Shown: positions 16,832-25,731, counted from the first letter of the stretch. The stretch: 64,000 nucleotides of DNA from Limibacterium fermenti (GCF_041902845.1 NZ_CP159486.1:1550001-1614000); one strand, 5' to 3'. Notes: generated by a model from the letters alone, not told the origin. Made by a program: numbers and translations.

Positions 16832-18535
16832 ATGGCTATGTATTCGGAAAAAAGAAATGTCTTACAACTGGTCGCGCTGCTCAAGGCGCATGGCGTAACC
16901 CATATCGTTTTGTGTCCCGGCTCGCGCAACGCGCCGCTTATCCACTCTTTTGCGACGGATAAAGCGTTCACTTGCTATCGAATTGTCGATGAACGCAGCG
17001 CCGGATTTTTTGCGTTGGGCGTCATACAGGCTGTACATCAGCCGGTGGCTGTATGCTGTACGTCCGGAACGGCTGCCCTGAATCTCGGGCCGGCCGTAGC
17101 CGAAGCTTATTATCAACAGTTGCCCTTGTTAGTGATTACGGCGGATCGCCCCGCCGCGTGGATCGGGCAAATGGACGGGCAAACGATTCCGCAAACCAAT
17201 ATGTTCAGGGAGATCACCCGCTATTCGGTCAACTTGCCTCAAATGCAAACGGAGGAAGAAGAATGGTACGGAAACCGGCTAATCAATGAAGCCATACTGG
17301 GCTTGGACAATCCGGTTAAAGGCCCTGCGCATATCAATATTCCTTTATCCGAACCGCTATTCGGATTCCATACACCCGCGCTTCCGCCGGTGCGTGTCAT
17401 CCGGCAGTCGGCGCAGCGATATCTTATTGATTCTGAAGATCGATATGACGAACGATTCGCCGGTTATTCGAAGCGTATGATTATCGTGGGGCAACTGCCG
17501 CCGGATAACGGCTTAGCAGGACTGTTGGATGCGCTCCGCGAGAAATGGGGCGTCGTCGTGCTGGCGGAACAGGTATCCAATATTCCCGCGGCGGATACCG
17601 GTACGTTCGATGTGGCGCTTTATTCGGCGTCGGAAAAAGAAAAGGAGGAGTTGACACCCGAAGTGGTGGTCACGTTAGGCGGTCATATCGTTTCGAAGCG
17701 GCTGAAGCAGTTCATTCGTTCGGCGGATATCCGCGAGCACTGGCATATTTCGCCTTCCGGCGAGGTCACGGACACCTTTCAACGGGTTACCGACATTATC
17801 CGAAGCGATCCGGAAACATTCCTGAAGTATCTGGCGGAACGGTCGCCCGTTTCGGAGACAAAAGATTTTCAAGAACGATGGAGAAAAGCCTGCGCCGCTG
17901 TTGCGGAGCCGGATGTCGCCTTTTCCGATCTTTACGCCATCGGAGCCTGCCTGCGGAAGTTGCCCGAAAATGCGTCTCTGCAATTAGCCAACAGCAATAG
18001 TGTGCGCCTGGCGCAGTTGTTCGCTGTCCCGCCTTCGGCGCAGGTGTTCAGTAACCGCGGGACAAACGGAATAGAAGGGTCGCTCTCTACGGCGGTGGGA
18101 TATGCCGCCGCATCGGGCCGGCTGACGTTCCTCGTGATCGGAGACCTGAGTTTCTTTTACGACCTCAACGGATTGTGGAACCCATATAAAAACAGGAACC
18201 TCCGCATATTGCTGAATAATAACGGCGGAGGGGAGATATTCCATATCCTTCCGGGACTGAATAAGTCGGAAGTGCTGAACGAATACATCTCGGCGACCCA
18301 TGCAACGGAAGCAAAAGCGTGGGCGGAACAACAGGGATACCGTTATCTCTCCGCCCGCAACGCGGAAGAATTGCACCGCCATCTGCCTGCTTTCACGGAA
18401 GCATCCGGCAAGGAGCCGGTCTTGTTGGAAGTGTTTACTTCCATGGAAAAAAACGCAGAACAAATACGAGCTTATTATCATCAACAAAAAAAAAATAAAT
18501 ACAATCATGACAACAAGAGAATGGACCCCCATTAA
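16832..18535 (+). CDS. menD: 2-succinyl-5-enolpyruvyl-6-hydroxy-3-cyclohexene-1-carboxylate synthase
   Basis: ThDP-dependent enzyme that joins 2-oxoglutarate-derived succinic semialdehyde to isochorismate. The 567 residues include the N-terminal block CPGSRNAPLIHSFA near 29-42, AVCCTSGTAALNLGPAVAEA near 72, and the ThDP-binding region GTNGIEGSLSTAVGYA near 410 with GDLSFFYDLNGLW near 436. The gene ends in a run of 10 A at 18486-18495 and then 13 further codons that overlap menB. One extra A would give a stop right after the run (see findings), so the very C-terminus is uncertain. Confidence 0.94.
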   Translation: MAMYSEKRNVLQLVALLKAHGVTHIVLCPGSRNAPLIHSFATDKAFTCYRIVDERSAGFFALGVIQAVHQPVAVCCTSGTAALNLGPAVAEAYYQQLPLLVITADRPAAWIGQMDGQTIPQTNMFREITRYSVNLPQMQTEEEEWYGNRLINEAILGLDNPVKGPAHINIPLSEPLFGFHTPALPPVRVIRQSAQRYLIDSEDRYDERFAGYSKRMIIVGQLPPDNGLAGLLDALREKWGVVVLAEQVSNIPAADTGTFDVALYSASEKEKEELTPEVVVTLGGHIVSKRLKQFIRSADIREHWHISPSGEVTDTFQRVTDIIRSDPETFLKYLAERSPVSETKDFQERWRKACAAVAEPDVAFSDLYAIGACLRKLPENASLQLANSNSVRLAQLFAVPPSAQVFSNRGTNGIEGSLSTAVGYAAASGRLTFLVIGDLSFFYDLNGLWNPYKNRNLRILLNNNGGGEIFHILPGLNKSEVLNEYISATHATEAKAWAEQQGYRYLSARNAEELHRHLPAFTEASGKEPVLLEVFTSMEKNAEQIRAYYHQQKKNKYNHDNKRMDPH

Positions 18536-19328
18536 GCCATACGAAGATATTCTCTTCGATTTTTATCACGGCATTGCGCGAATTACCATCAACCGCCCGC
18601 GATACCGCAACGCCTTCACTCCCGTCACCACCGCAGAAATGAGCGATGCCTTGCGTATTTGCCGCGAAGAAGCCGATATCAGTGTCGTCGTCCTCACCGG
18701 CGCAGGCGACAAGGCCTTTTGCTCGGGCGGCGACCAGAATGTGAAAGCGAAGGGCGGCTACATCGGTAAAGACGGTGTGCCGCGCCTGAACGTCCTGGAC
18801 GTGCAGAAACAGATCCGCTCGATACCCAAACCGGTTATCGCCATGGTCAACGGCTATGCCATCGGAGGAGGACATGTGCTGCATGTGGTTTGCGACTTAT
18901 CGATTGCGTCGGAGAATGCGATTTTCGGGCAAACCGGGCCGCGCGTGGGGAGCTTCGATGCCGGCTTCGGCTCGTCATACCTCGCCCGTATCGTAGGGCA
19001 GAAGAAAGCTCGTGAGATTTGGTTCCTCTGCCGGCAGTACAATGCGCAGGAAGCTCTCGAGATGGGGCTGGTGAATAAAGTGGTACCTTTCGACAAGTTG
19101 GAAGATGAAGTCGTAGAATGGGCAGAGACGATGATGCGGCACAGTCCGTTGGCGCTGCGCATGATCAAGGCCGGGCTGAACGCCGAACTGGACGGCCAGG
19201 CCGGTATACAGGAATTGGCGGGGGATGCCACGATGCTGTATTATTTAACCGACGAAGCGCAAGAGGGTAAGAATGCCTTTCTGGAAAAGCGTGAACCCGA
19301 CTTCAAACAATTCCCCAAACTTCCGTAA
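18507..19328 (+). CDS. menB: 1,4-dihydroxy-2-naphthoyl-CoA synthase
   Basis: Crotonase-fold enzyme that closes the second ring of the naphthoate from o-succinylbenzoyl-CoA. The frame is open further upstream (to 18300), but the family begins at MTTREWTPIKPYEDI, so the ATG at 18507 is chosen; this gives 273 residues, the usual length. Landmarks are CSGGDQNVKAKGGY near 72, GGGHVLHVVCDLSIA near 117 and the MenB signature GQTGPRVGSFDAGFGSSYL near 140. The gene overlaps the end of menD by 29 nt and is preceded by an A-rich leader (AAATAAATACAATC), typical of Bacteroidetes starts. Confidence 0.95.
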   Translation: MTTREWTPIKPYEDILFDFYHGIARITINRPRYRNAFTPVTTAEMSDALRICREEADISVVVLTGAGDKAFCSGGDQNVKAKGGYIGKDGVPRLNVLDVQKQIRSIPKPVIAMVNGYAIGGGHVLHVVCDLSIASENAIFGQTGPRVGSFDAGFGSSYLARIVGQKKAREIWFLCRQYNAQEALEMGLVNKVVPFDKLEDEVVEWAETMMRHSPLALRMIKAGLNAELDGQAGIQELAGDATMLYYLTDEAQEGKNAFLEKREPDFKQFPKLP

Positions 19329-19336
19329 CGTTACAG

Positions 19337-20398
19337 ATGTTTCACCTAAAAATCATTCCTTATACGCTTGTTTTCAAACGTCCGGCGGGCACATCGAGAG
19401 GCGTGTATACCGAACACCGGGTGTGGTATGTCGTTTTCCGGGATACGGAAGCCCCGTCGCATTATGGTGTGGGAGAATGCGCGCCGCTTCCCGACCTGAG
19501 TTGTGAGTATGATTCGCATTACGCCGAAACGCTGGCCGCTTTCTGCCGGCGAACGGAAGAACGGCAGGCGATCGATGCGGAAGCGCTTCGTGATTACCCG
19601 TCGATTCTTTTCGGGTTGGAGACGGCTATGCAGCACTACCGGCAGAATAGATTGCAATTATGGAATACTCCGTTCAGTCGCGGCGAAGAAGGCATACCCA
19701 TCAACGGCCTCGTGTGGATGGAAGACTATGACGGCATGTTGAAGCAAATACAATCGCTGTTGGGAAGAGGTTTCCGTTGTATCAAACTGAAAATAGGAGC
19801 GATCGACTTCGAGCGGGAGCTCGATCTGTTGCGTTTCATCCGCAGTCGCTATACGGCGCAGGAGATGACGTTGCGCGTGGACGCCAATGGTAATTTCGAT
19901 GACGGCGATGTGACGGATAAGCTTCATCAGCTTGCCGTATGGGGCGTCCATTCTATCGAACAACCCATTCGAGCCGGACAACACGGCAAGATGGCCGCAC
20001 TATGCGCGTCGAGCCCCCTGCCGGTGGCATTGGATGAAGAACTGATCGGCATCAACCATCCAGCCGGAAAGAGGAAGCTACTGGAAACCATCCGTCCGCA
20101 CTATATTGTCTTGAAACCTTCGTTGCACGGCGGAATAACGGGCTGTAGCGAATGGATACGCCTTGCCGAAGAGTTGAACATCGGGTGGTGGATAACTTCC
20201 GCACTGGAATCGAACATCGGGCTGAACAGTATTGCTCAATGGTGCGCCACGTTTCAGAACCCTTTGCCGCAGGGATTGGGTACGGGTTCGCTTTATACCA
20301 ATAATATCCCGATGCCGTTGACCGTCCGGGCAGATCGGTTGTGGTTTTCTCCGCAAAAAGACATTTCTGACGGATTAATTTCTTTTTTAGATGAATAA
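19337..20398 (+). CDS. menC: o-Succinylbenzoate synthase
   Basis: Dehydrates SHCHC to o-succinylbenzoate. The 353-residue protein belongs to the enolase superfamily: capping domain at the N-terminus (FKRPAGTSRGVYTEH), the catalytic lysine motif CIKLKIG near 150, the metal ligand DANGNF near 183, then SIEQPI near 212 and VALDEELIG near 233, and the second base region YIVLKPSL near 254. It starts 8 nt after menB and overlaps menE by 8 nt. Placement between menB and menE matches other Bacteroidales men operons. Confidence 0.92.
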   Translation: MFHLKIIPYTLVFKRPAGTSRGVYTEHRVWYVVFRDTEAPSHYGVGECAPLPDLSCEYDSHYAETLAAFCRRTEERQAIDAEALRDYPSILFGLETAMQHYRQNRLQLWNTPFSRGEEGIPINGLVWMEDYDGMLKQIQSLLGRGFRCIKLKIGAIDFERELDLLRFIRSRYTAQEMTLRVDANGNFDDGDVTDKLHQLAVWGVHSIEQPIRAGQHGKMAALCASSPLPVALDEELIGINHPAGKRKLLETIRPHYIVLKPSLHGGITGCSEWIRLAEELNIGWWITSALESNIGLNSIAQWCATFQNPLPQGLGTGSLYTNNIPMPLTVRADRLWFSPQKDISDGLISFLDE

Positions 20399-21479
20399 AA
20401 TACGTATTGAAGGAAACGTTTATACGCAAGAATATTTCGAGAGTGAGGAAGAAAACGGTTTCGCCGCCCGTTCGTCCTTTCACCGCCAACTATATGTGTT
20501 TTTGAAGGAGTGGTTTTCCGCGCCTTCCACGCTTCGTGTCCGCACTTCCGGTTCTACGGGTGCGCCGAAGGAACTGACCGTGCGCAAAGAGCAAATGCGG
20601 CAAAGCGCCAAGATGACCTGTGATTTCTTCGGGCTGAAAAAGAACGACAAGGCGTTGCTTTGCCTTCCGTCGGAATATATTGCCGGCAAAATGATGGTGG
20701 TGCGCGCTATTTATGCCGGGCTGGACCTCTATCCCGTAGCGCCGGACGGGCATCCGCTCGCACGGACGGACAAGCCGTTCGATTTTGCCGCGCTGGTTCC
20801 GCTGCAAGTATATAATTCCCTGCAATCCGCAGCCGAAAAACGACGGTTATCCCGCATCAAAAGCCTTATTATCGGAGGAGGGGCGATAGACGATGCGTTG
20901 GAAAAAGCGTTGGAAGATTTTCCGAATGCCGTTTATTCGACCTACGGGATGACCGAAACGCTTTCGCATATCGCCTTGCGCAGAATCAACGGAACGGACG
21001 CCGACCGGTATTACACGCCCTTGCCGGGCGTCGGGCTGGCCTTGTCGGAGGAGCAGACGTTAATCATAGACGCTCCTTTAGTCGCGGATGAAATACAGAT
21101 AACAAACGATATTGCCGAGCTTCGCCCCGACGGCCGTTTCCGTATCATCGGAAGAAAAGACAATGTCATCAATTCGGGAGGTATCAAAATACAACTGGAA
21201 GAGGTCGAGCGGGTTTTGCGTCCTTATATAACGGGAACCTTTGCGGTGACGTGCATACCGCATCCGAAGTTGGGGGAGGCCGTGGTGTTGTTGTTGGAAC
21301 CGTCTGCCGATGCCGTTAGGGTAGGGGAAACGGCGGCGAAAGTCCTTCCTCATTATTGGAAGCCTTTACACGTTTATACCGTCGCGGCTATTCCTCAAAC
21401 GGGAAACGGTAAGACCGACCGGGCGGCGGCGAAACTTTTGGCGGAAAAGATATCAAAAGAAGGTATGGTTTTCAATTAA
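20391..21479 (+). CDS. menE: o-Succinylbenzoate-CoA ligase
   Basis: AMP-forming ligase that activates o-succinylbenzoate with CoA. The 362 residues are short for the family but contain the ATP P-loop RTSGSTGAPKELTV near 47, YSTYGMTETLSHIALR near 183, the hinge and adenine contact DGRFRIIGRKDNVINSGGIK near 246, and a C-terminal lysine in GNGKTDRAAA near 343. The first ATG overlaps menC. This is the last gene of the men operon; only 4 nt separate its stop from the stop of the convergent small gene, and no terminator hairpin was seen. Confidence 0.9.
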   Translation: MNKIRIEGNVYTQEYFESEEENGFAARSSFHRQLYVFLKEWFSAPSTLRVRTSGSTGAPKELTVRKEQMRQSAKMTCDFFGLKKNDKALLCLPSEYIAGKMMVVRAIYAGLDLYPVAPDGHPLARTDKPFDFAALVPLQVYNSLQSAAEKRRLSRIKSLIIGGGAIDDALEKALEDFPNAVYSTYGMTETLSHIALRRINGTDADRYYTPLPGVGLALSEEQTLIIDAPLVADEIQITNDIAELRPDGRFRIIGRKDNVINSGGIKIQLEEVERVLRPYITGTFAVTCIPHPKLGEAVVLLLEPSADAVRVGETAAKVLPHYWKPLHVYTVAAIPQTGNGKTDRAAAKLLAEKISKEGMVFN

Positions 21480-21483
21480 CACT

Positions 21484-21735
21484 CTATTCTCTGCATAGAC
21501 TTGCTGAATGTATACCATTTCTCTCCAAAAAAGCGATAGCCCTCTTCTTCGCTTCCACTCTAAACTCTTCTATCGTATACCGTTTGGTTTTCCCCGATTT
21601 TATATTTTCCAAACCTTGCTTTATGACGGCATCTAACTCGCCTTTACTCATCAATGTATCATCTTCTGTTATCGGGACGAACTTAAAACTCCCTATCTTT
21701 TTATTCAAAGATTTTTTTTCCGCCGTTTTAAGCAT
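21484..21735 (-). CDS. Small protein of unknown function, antitoxin-like
   Basis: An 83-residue basic, helical protein. The middle SKGELDAVIKQGLENIKSGKTKRYTIEEF resembles the C-terminal half of many RelB/addiction-module antitoxins (GLxDIKAGRxxxxEEV pattern), but it lacks a recognisable N-terminal DNA-binding fold, and no toxin gene lies next to it. Its start codon lies inside the first copy of the 42-bp repeat array. Its stop lies 4 nt from the menE stop. It may be an orphan antitoxin or an unrelated housekeeping fragment. Confidence 0.5.
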   Translation of the reverse strand: MLKTAEKKSLNKKIGSFKFVPITEDDTLMSKGELDAVIKQGLENIKSGKTKRYTIEEFRVEAKKRAIAFLERNGIHSASLCRE

Positions 21736-21956
21736 TGTTTTTCACTCCAAAAACTTTTAAAACCCCATTTAAGGGTTAAAAAAGTACTTTCCAAATGTTG
21801 GAAGCCCCATTTAAAGGTCGAAATAGTGCTTCCAACATTTGGAAAGTCCCATTTTAAGCTTATTCCGGTACTTCAAAAGTTTTTTAAGCTATAAAATATG
21901 CCTGTTTGGGTACTCAAACAATCATTTTAGCCCTATTTTAAGCTTAAAATGGCCCC
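21722..21956. repeat. 42-bp tandem repeat array A
   Basis: Imperfect copies start every 42 nt, at 21722, 21764, 21806, 21848, 21890 and 21932 (the last partial). Copies open with CCCATTTTAAGC or CCCATTTAAGGGT. The copies at 21764 and 21806 carry the palindromes TTCCAAATGTTGGAA and TTCCAACATTTGGAA, and because the second is the reverse complement of the first they also form a perfect 20-bp inverted repeat (21786-21805 with 21828-21847). The array fills the gap between the end of the his operon and the start of the antitoxin-like gene. Confidence 0.8.
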
Positions 21957-21990
21957 GGCGCAGTTCGCCGAGGCAAAAAAGAACCTTACA

Positions 21991-22581
21991 TTACCGGTGC
22001 CGCCCGAGTAGTACCTCCTCGATATCCTCGAGACGCAGGTTTTTCGTCTTGAGCAGGATGAGGAAATGGTATAACAAGTCGGCCGCTTCGTTTTTAAACA
22101 AGTCGAGATTGTCGTCTTTGGCTTCGATGACCAACTCCACGGCCTCTTCGCCCACCTTTTGCGCCACTTTGTTCACGCCGCGGCCGAAAAGGCGGCTTGT
22201 GTACGAGCCTTCGGGGTTTTCGGTGATACGTTGCTCGATGACCTTCTCCAATTCGTAGAGGAATCCTTTTGATGACTTGTCGCCGAAACAGGATGTGGCG
22301 CCCGTGTGGCATGTCGGTCCCTGCGGATACGCCAGCACGAGTATCGCGTCGTTGTCGCAATCGGTGAGGATGCGGTCGACCGTCAGGTAATTGCCCGATG
22401 TTTCGCCTTTTGTCCACAGGCGGTTTTTACTGCGGCTGAAAAAAGTCACTTTGCCTTCTTGTTCGGTTTTTGTGAGCGCTTCTTGGTTCATAAACCCCAG
22501 CATGAGCACTTGCAGCGTGTCGGCATGCTGTATAATGGCGGGTACCAGCCCGTCGGTCGATTTTGAAAAATCTACTTTCAT
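21991..22581 (-). CDS. hisIE: Phosphoribosyl-AMP cyclohydrolase / phosphoribosyl-ATP pyrophosphatase
   Basis: Bifunctional enzyme for the second and third steps of histidine synthesis. In 196 residues, the N-terminal HisI domain contains CDNDAILVLAYPQGPTCHTG (about 75-94, Zn-binding cysteines), and the C-terminal HisE domain (about 110-196) contains VGEEAVELVIEAK and DLLYHFLILL. The start overlaps the hisF stop by 4 nt. It is the last gene of the his operon; downstream is the 42-bp array, with no convincing U-tailed terminator. Confidence 0.96.
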   Translation of the reverse strand: MKVDFSKSTDGLVPAIIQHADTLQVLMLGFMNQEALTKTEQEGKVTFFSRSKNRLWTKGETSGNYLTVDRILTDCDNDAILVLAYPQGPTCHTGATSCFGDKSSKGFLYELEKVIEQRITENPEGSYTSRLFGRGVNKVAQKVGEEAVELVIEAKDDNLDLFKNEAADLLYHFLILLKTKNLRLEDIEEVLLGRHR

Positions 22582-23330
22582 CGTACTTCTATGTTTTGTT
22601 CTTTTAAAAATTGTTTCAATTGAGGGATGGAGACTTCTCCGAAATGGAAGATGCTGGCGGCCAGTCCCGCGGCGGCTTTCGTCTCGCGGAAGAGGCGGGC
22701 GAAATGTCCGGGTGCTCCGGCGCCTCCCGAGGCGATAACCGGAATATTGACGGCCGAGGCCACGGCATCGGTGATGTCGAGCGCGAAACCGCTCTTCACG
22801 CCGTCGTTGTTCATCGACGTAAGCAGGATTTCGCCCGCTCCGCGCCGTTCACCCTCCGCGGCCCACTCGACGGCGCGCAACGGGGTGGGGGTATGGCCCC
22901 CGTGGGTATAGACGATCCATTCGTCGCCCAAGCGCTTCGTGTCGATAGCCAACGCCACACATTGGCTGCCGAATTGCGCCGCGATTTCCGTAATGAGTTC
23001 GGGGCGTTGTACCGCCGACGAGTTGACGCTCACTTTATCGGCGCCGGCGAGGATGATGGCGCGGGCGTCGTCGACCGAGTGAATGCCGCCGCCCACCGTA
23101 AACGGGATGTTGATTTCTTTCGCAATGCGCGTGACGAGTTCCGTCAGCGTTTTGCGCTTCTCGATAGTGGCGGTGATGTCCAGAAAGACCAATTCGTCGG
23201 CGCCTTCCTGCACGTAACGTTTGGCGAGTTCCACCGGATCGCCGGCATCGCGGATATTGACAAAATTGATGCCTTTAACGGTACGCCCGTTTTGAATGTC
23301 GAGGCAGGGAATGATTCTTTTCTTAAGCAT
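22578..23330 (-). CDS. hisF: Imidazole glycerol phosphate synthase, cyclase subunit
   Basis: Cyclase half of the HisH-HisF synthase; uses ammonia from HisH to make imidazole glycerol phosphate and AICAR. The 250-residue TIM barrel starts MLKKRIIPCLDIQNGRTVKGINF with the catalytic aspartate at 11, and has LDITATIEKR, TVGGGIHSVDDAR and the second catalytic aspartate in LLTSMNNDGVKSGF near 130. It overlaps hisIE by 4 nt and lies 21 nt after the hisA stop, in a gap made of 8-bp repeats. Confidence 0.96.
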   Translation of the reverse strand: MLKKRIIPCLDIQNGRTVKGINFVNIRDAGDPVELAKRYVQEGADELVFLDITATIEKRKTLTELVTRIAKEINIPFTVGGGIHSVDDARAIILAGADKVSVNSSAVQRPELITEIAAQFGSQCVALAIDTKRLGDEWIVYTHGGHTPTPLRAVEWAAEGERRGAGEILLTSMNNDGVKSGFALDITDAVASAVNIPVIASGGAGAPGHFARLFRETKAAAGLAASIFHFGEVSIPQLKQFLKEQNIEVR

Positions 23331-23339
23331 GAATATTGA

Positions 23340-23372
23340 TGTGCTAATATGCTAATTTGCTAATTCGCTAAT
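23340..23372. repeat. Octamer array spanning the end of hisA
   Basis: Four copies of an 8-bp word (GCTAATAT, GCTAATTT, GCTAATTC, GCTAATTT on the plus strand). The array runs from the hisA-hisF gap into the hisA coding region: on the coding strand the words specify the last residues SELAN and the TAG stop of HisA. Confidence 0.8.
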
Positions 23373-24059
23373 TTTAATTCTTCCTTCGTAGATCGCTTTG
23401 CCGATGATGGCGCCTTCGCAGCCGATGCGTTGCAGGGCATGCAGGTCGTCGATGGATGAAATGCCGCCGCTCGCGATAAGACGTACGCCGGTTTTGGCGA
23501 TGATCTCTTCGTACAATTCCGTGGCGGGGCCTTGCAGCATGCCGTCTTTCGAAATGTCGGTGCAAATGACGTATTGCGCCCCTTTTTGTTCGTAATCGAT
23601 GATGAAGTCGAGCACGTCGGTGTCGGAATGCTCCTGCCATCCGTGCGTGGCGATGCGTCGATGCATACAATCGGCACCCAGGATGATACGGTCGCTTCCA
23701 TAGGCGGCAAGCCAGTCGAGAAACCGTTCGGGATGACGGGCGGCGATGCTTCCCGCCGTCACCTGATGCGCCCCGTTGTCGAAGGCGGCGCGTACATCGT
23801 CATCGGACTTGATGCCGCCGCCGAAATCGACCTGCAACGACGTCTTCGTGGCGATATCGCGCAGCACCTTGTGGTTGACGATATGGTCGGATTTGGCGCC
23901 GTCGAGGTCTACCACATGCACATACCGCAGGCCGTGGTCTTCAAACGCTTTCGCCACGTCGAGCGGGCTGGCGTTGTAAACCTTTTGCGTGCGGTAATCG
24001 CCTTTGGTCAGGCGCACGCACTTACCGTCGATAATATCGATAGCCGGAATCAGTCTCAT
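23352..24059 (-). CDS. hisA: ProFAR isomerase
   Basis: Isomerizes ProFAR to PRFAR, the step before HisHF. The 235-residue TIM barrel starts MRLIPAIDIIDGKCVRL with catalytic D8, and has VDLDGAK near 50, VDFGGGIKSDDD near 77 and CTDISKDGMLQGP near 162. It overlaps hisH by 4 nt. The last five residues and the stop are encoded by 8-bp repeats of the same kind found in other gaps, so the C-terminus has probably been captured or extended by the array. Confidence 0.95.
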   Translation of the reverse strand: MRLIPAIDIIDGKCVRLTKGDYRTQKVYNASPLDVAKAFEDHGLRYVHVVDLDGAKSDHIVNHKVLRDIATKTSLQVDFGGGIKSDDDVRAAFDNGAHQVTAGSIAARHPERFLDWLAAYGSDRIILGADCMHRRIATHGWQEHSDTDVLDFIIDYEQKGAQYVICTDISKDGMLQGPATELYEEIIAKTGVRLIASGGISSIDDLHALQRIGCEGAIIGKAIYEGRIKISELAN

Positions 24060-24640
24060 GAGGGGATTGTTAAAAAGTTTTTCAATATTCGTTCGCCCAC
24101 GCCGGCTGATTTTTCGGGATGAAACTGTACGGCGTAGAAATTATCCTTCTGCATGGCTGCGCTGAAGGGCAGGATGTAGTTGCAAATGGCTATCGTGTCG
24201 CGACAAATGCCGGCATAATAGCTGTGGACGAAATATACCGTGTCCGCAGCGCCGAAGCCGTCGAAAAGCGTGCCCCGCGTATTCGTCAGGTTGTCCCATC
24301 CGATGTGCGGCACGATATCTTCGGGCGGAAATTTGCGGACTTGTGCGTCGAAAATGCCGAGGCCGTCCGCATCGCCTTCTTCGGAATGGTTGCACAGCAG
24401 TTGCTGCCCGAGGCAGATGCCCAATACTGGTTGCTGCAATGAACGGATGACCGTGTCGAGGCCCTTTTCGCGGAGATGGCGCATGGCCGAATGCGCTTCG
24501 CCCACGCCCGGCAGGATGACTTTGTCGGCTTGCCGCAGTTGCTCGCGGTTGTCGGTGACGAGGCACGGATAGCCGAGGCGTTCCACGGCATTTCTGACCG
24601 AGGCGATGTTGCCGGCGTTGTATTGTATAATTGCTATCAT
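24056..24640 (-). CDS. hisH: Imidazole glycerol phosphate synthase, glutaminase subunit
   Basis: Class I glutamine amidotransferase that supplies ammonia to HisF. In 194 residues it has an N-terminal strand MIAIIQYNAGN, the oxyanion region LPGVGEAHSAM near 45, the nucleophile elbow LGICLGQQLL with the catalytic Cys at about 75, and the His/Glu pair in YAVQFHPEKS near 175. The start overlaps the hisB stop by 1 nt and the stop overlaps hisA by 4 nt. Confidence 0.96.
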   Translation of the reverse strand: MIAIIQYNAGNIASVRNAVERLGYPCLVTDNREQLRQADKVILPGVGEAHSAMRHLREKGLDTVIRSLQQPVLGICLGQQLLCNHSEEGDADGLGIFDAQVRKFPPEDIVPHIGWDNLTNTRGTLFDGFGAADTVYFVHSYYAGICRDTIAICNYILPFSAAMQKDNFYAVQFHPEKSAGVGERILKNFLTIPS

Positions 24641-25731
24641 TATAACACTCCTTTCGTACTTGGGATGCCTCCTCCTTCGCCCCTTTTCACCGCCATGCGG
24701 ATGGCTTTGGCAAAGGCTTTGAAAATCGATTCGATCTTATGGTGTTCGTTATCGCCTTCGGCTTGTATGTTGAGGTTGCAGCGGGCGTTGTCGGTAAACG
24801 ATTTGAAGAAATGCAGGAACATTTCGGTGGGCATATCGCCTATTTTCTCGCGCCGGAAATCGGCGTTCCATACCAGCCAGGGTCGTCCGCCGAAATCGAT
24901 GGCCACCTGCGCCAGACAATCGTCCATCGGCAAGAGAAACCCATAGCGTTCAATCCCTTTTTTCGATGCGAGAGCCCGGTTGAACGCTTCACCCAGCGCA
25001 ATGGCGGTATCTTCGATGGTATGGTGCTCATCGACCTGCAGGTCGCCTTTCACCTGCACCGTGAGGTCGACCGATCCGTGGCGCGCAATCTGTTCGAGCA
25101 TGTGGTCGAAGAATCCGAGGCCCGTGGAAATACTGCTTTTGCCCGTTCCGTCGAGGTTGACGGAAACGAATATCGAGGTTTCCGACGTATGGCGTTCTAC
25201 CGATGCTTGTCGCGGTTCCGCTTTCAGGAAACGATAAATCTCGCTCCAGTCGGGGGTGGATAACGCGGCTTCGGGATGACTCTCCTTATTTAGGTAAATC
25301 GCCCGGCAACCGATGTTTTCGGCCAGTAGTATATCTGTCGGACGGTCGCCGATGACAAACGACGCGGGCAGGTCGTAGCCTCCCTTCAGGTAGTGTGTTA
25401 ACAGTCCCGTCCCCGGCTTGCGGGTGGGGAGGTTGTCTTCGGGAAACGAGCGGTCGATAAGGATTTCGCTGAACACGATTCCTTCGTTCTTCAATGCCCG
25501 GATGATTTTGTTCTGTACCGGCCAAAAGGTCTCTTCGGGAAACGACGCCGTGCCCAATCCATCCTGATTGCTTACCATCACCAGTTCATATTCCAGTTCG
25601 GCCGCGATGCGCGCCAGATTTTGGAACACGCCGGGGACAAACTCCAGCTTTTCGAGGCTGTCCACTTGATAATCTTCCGGCGGCTCTGTCACCAGCGTGC
25701 CGTCCCGGTCTATAAATAATACTTTTTTCAT
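24640..25731 (-). CDS. hisB: Histidinol-phosphatase / imidazoleglycerol-phosphate dehydratase
   Basis: Bifunctional enzyme for steps 7 and 9. In 363 residues, residues 1-165 are the HAD phosphatase (FIDRDGTLV with D8 and D10, VMVSNQDGLG, KPGTGLL), and residues about 175-363 are the dehydratase with two Mn-binding repeats, DEHHTIEDTAIALGEAF and NEHHKIESIFKAFAKA. The Cys-rich zinc loop typical of E. coli HisB-N is not obvious. It is separated from hisC by 438 nt of repeats, the largest gap in the operon. Confidence 0.96.
   Translation of the reverse strand: MKKVLFIDRDGTLVTEPPEDYQVDSLEKLEFVPGVFQNLARIAAELEYELVMVSNQDGLGTASFPEETFWPVQNKIIRALKNEGIVFSEILIDRSFPEDNLPTRKPGTGLLTHYLKGGYDLPASFVIGDRPTDILLAENIGCRAIYLNKESHPEAALSTPDWSEIYRFLKAEPRQASVERHTSETSIFVSVNLDGTGKSSISTGLGFFDHMLEQIARHGSVDLTVQVKGDLQVDEHHTIEDTAIALGEAFNRALASKKGIERYGFLLPMDDCLAQVAIDFGGRPWLVWNADFRREKIGDMPTEMFLHFFKSFTDNARCNLNIQAEGDNEHHKIESIFKAFAKAIRMAVKRGEGGGIPSTKGVL

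Noticed and set aside
18300..18506. N-terminal extension of MenB
   Set aside because: It overlaps conserved menD coding sequence, and MenB proteins begin at the ATG at 18507.
21953..21973. Hairpin CCCCGGCG/CGCCGAGG as terminator of the his operon
   Set aside because: The stem is good, but on the coding strand the T-run comes before it rather than after it, so intrinsic termination is not supported.
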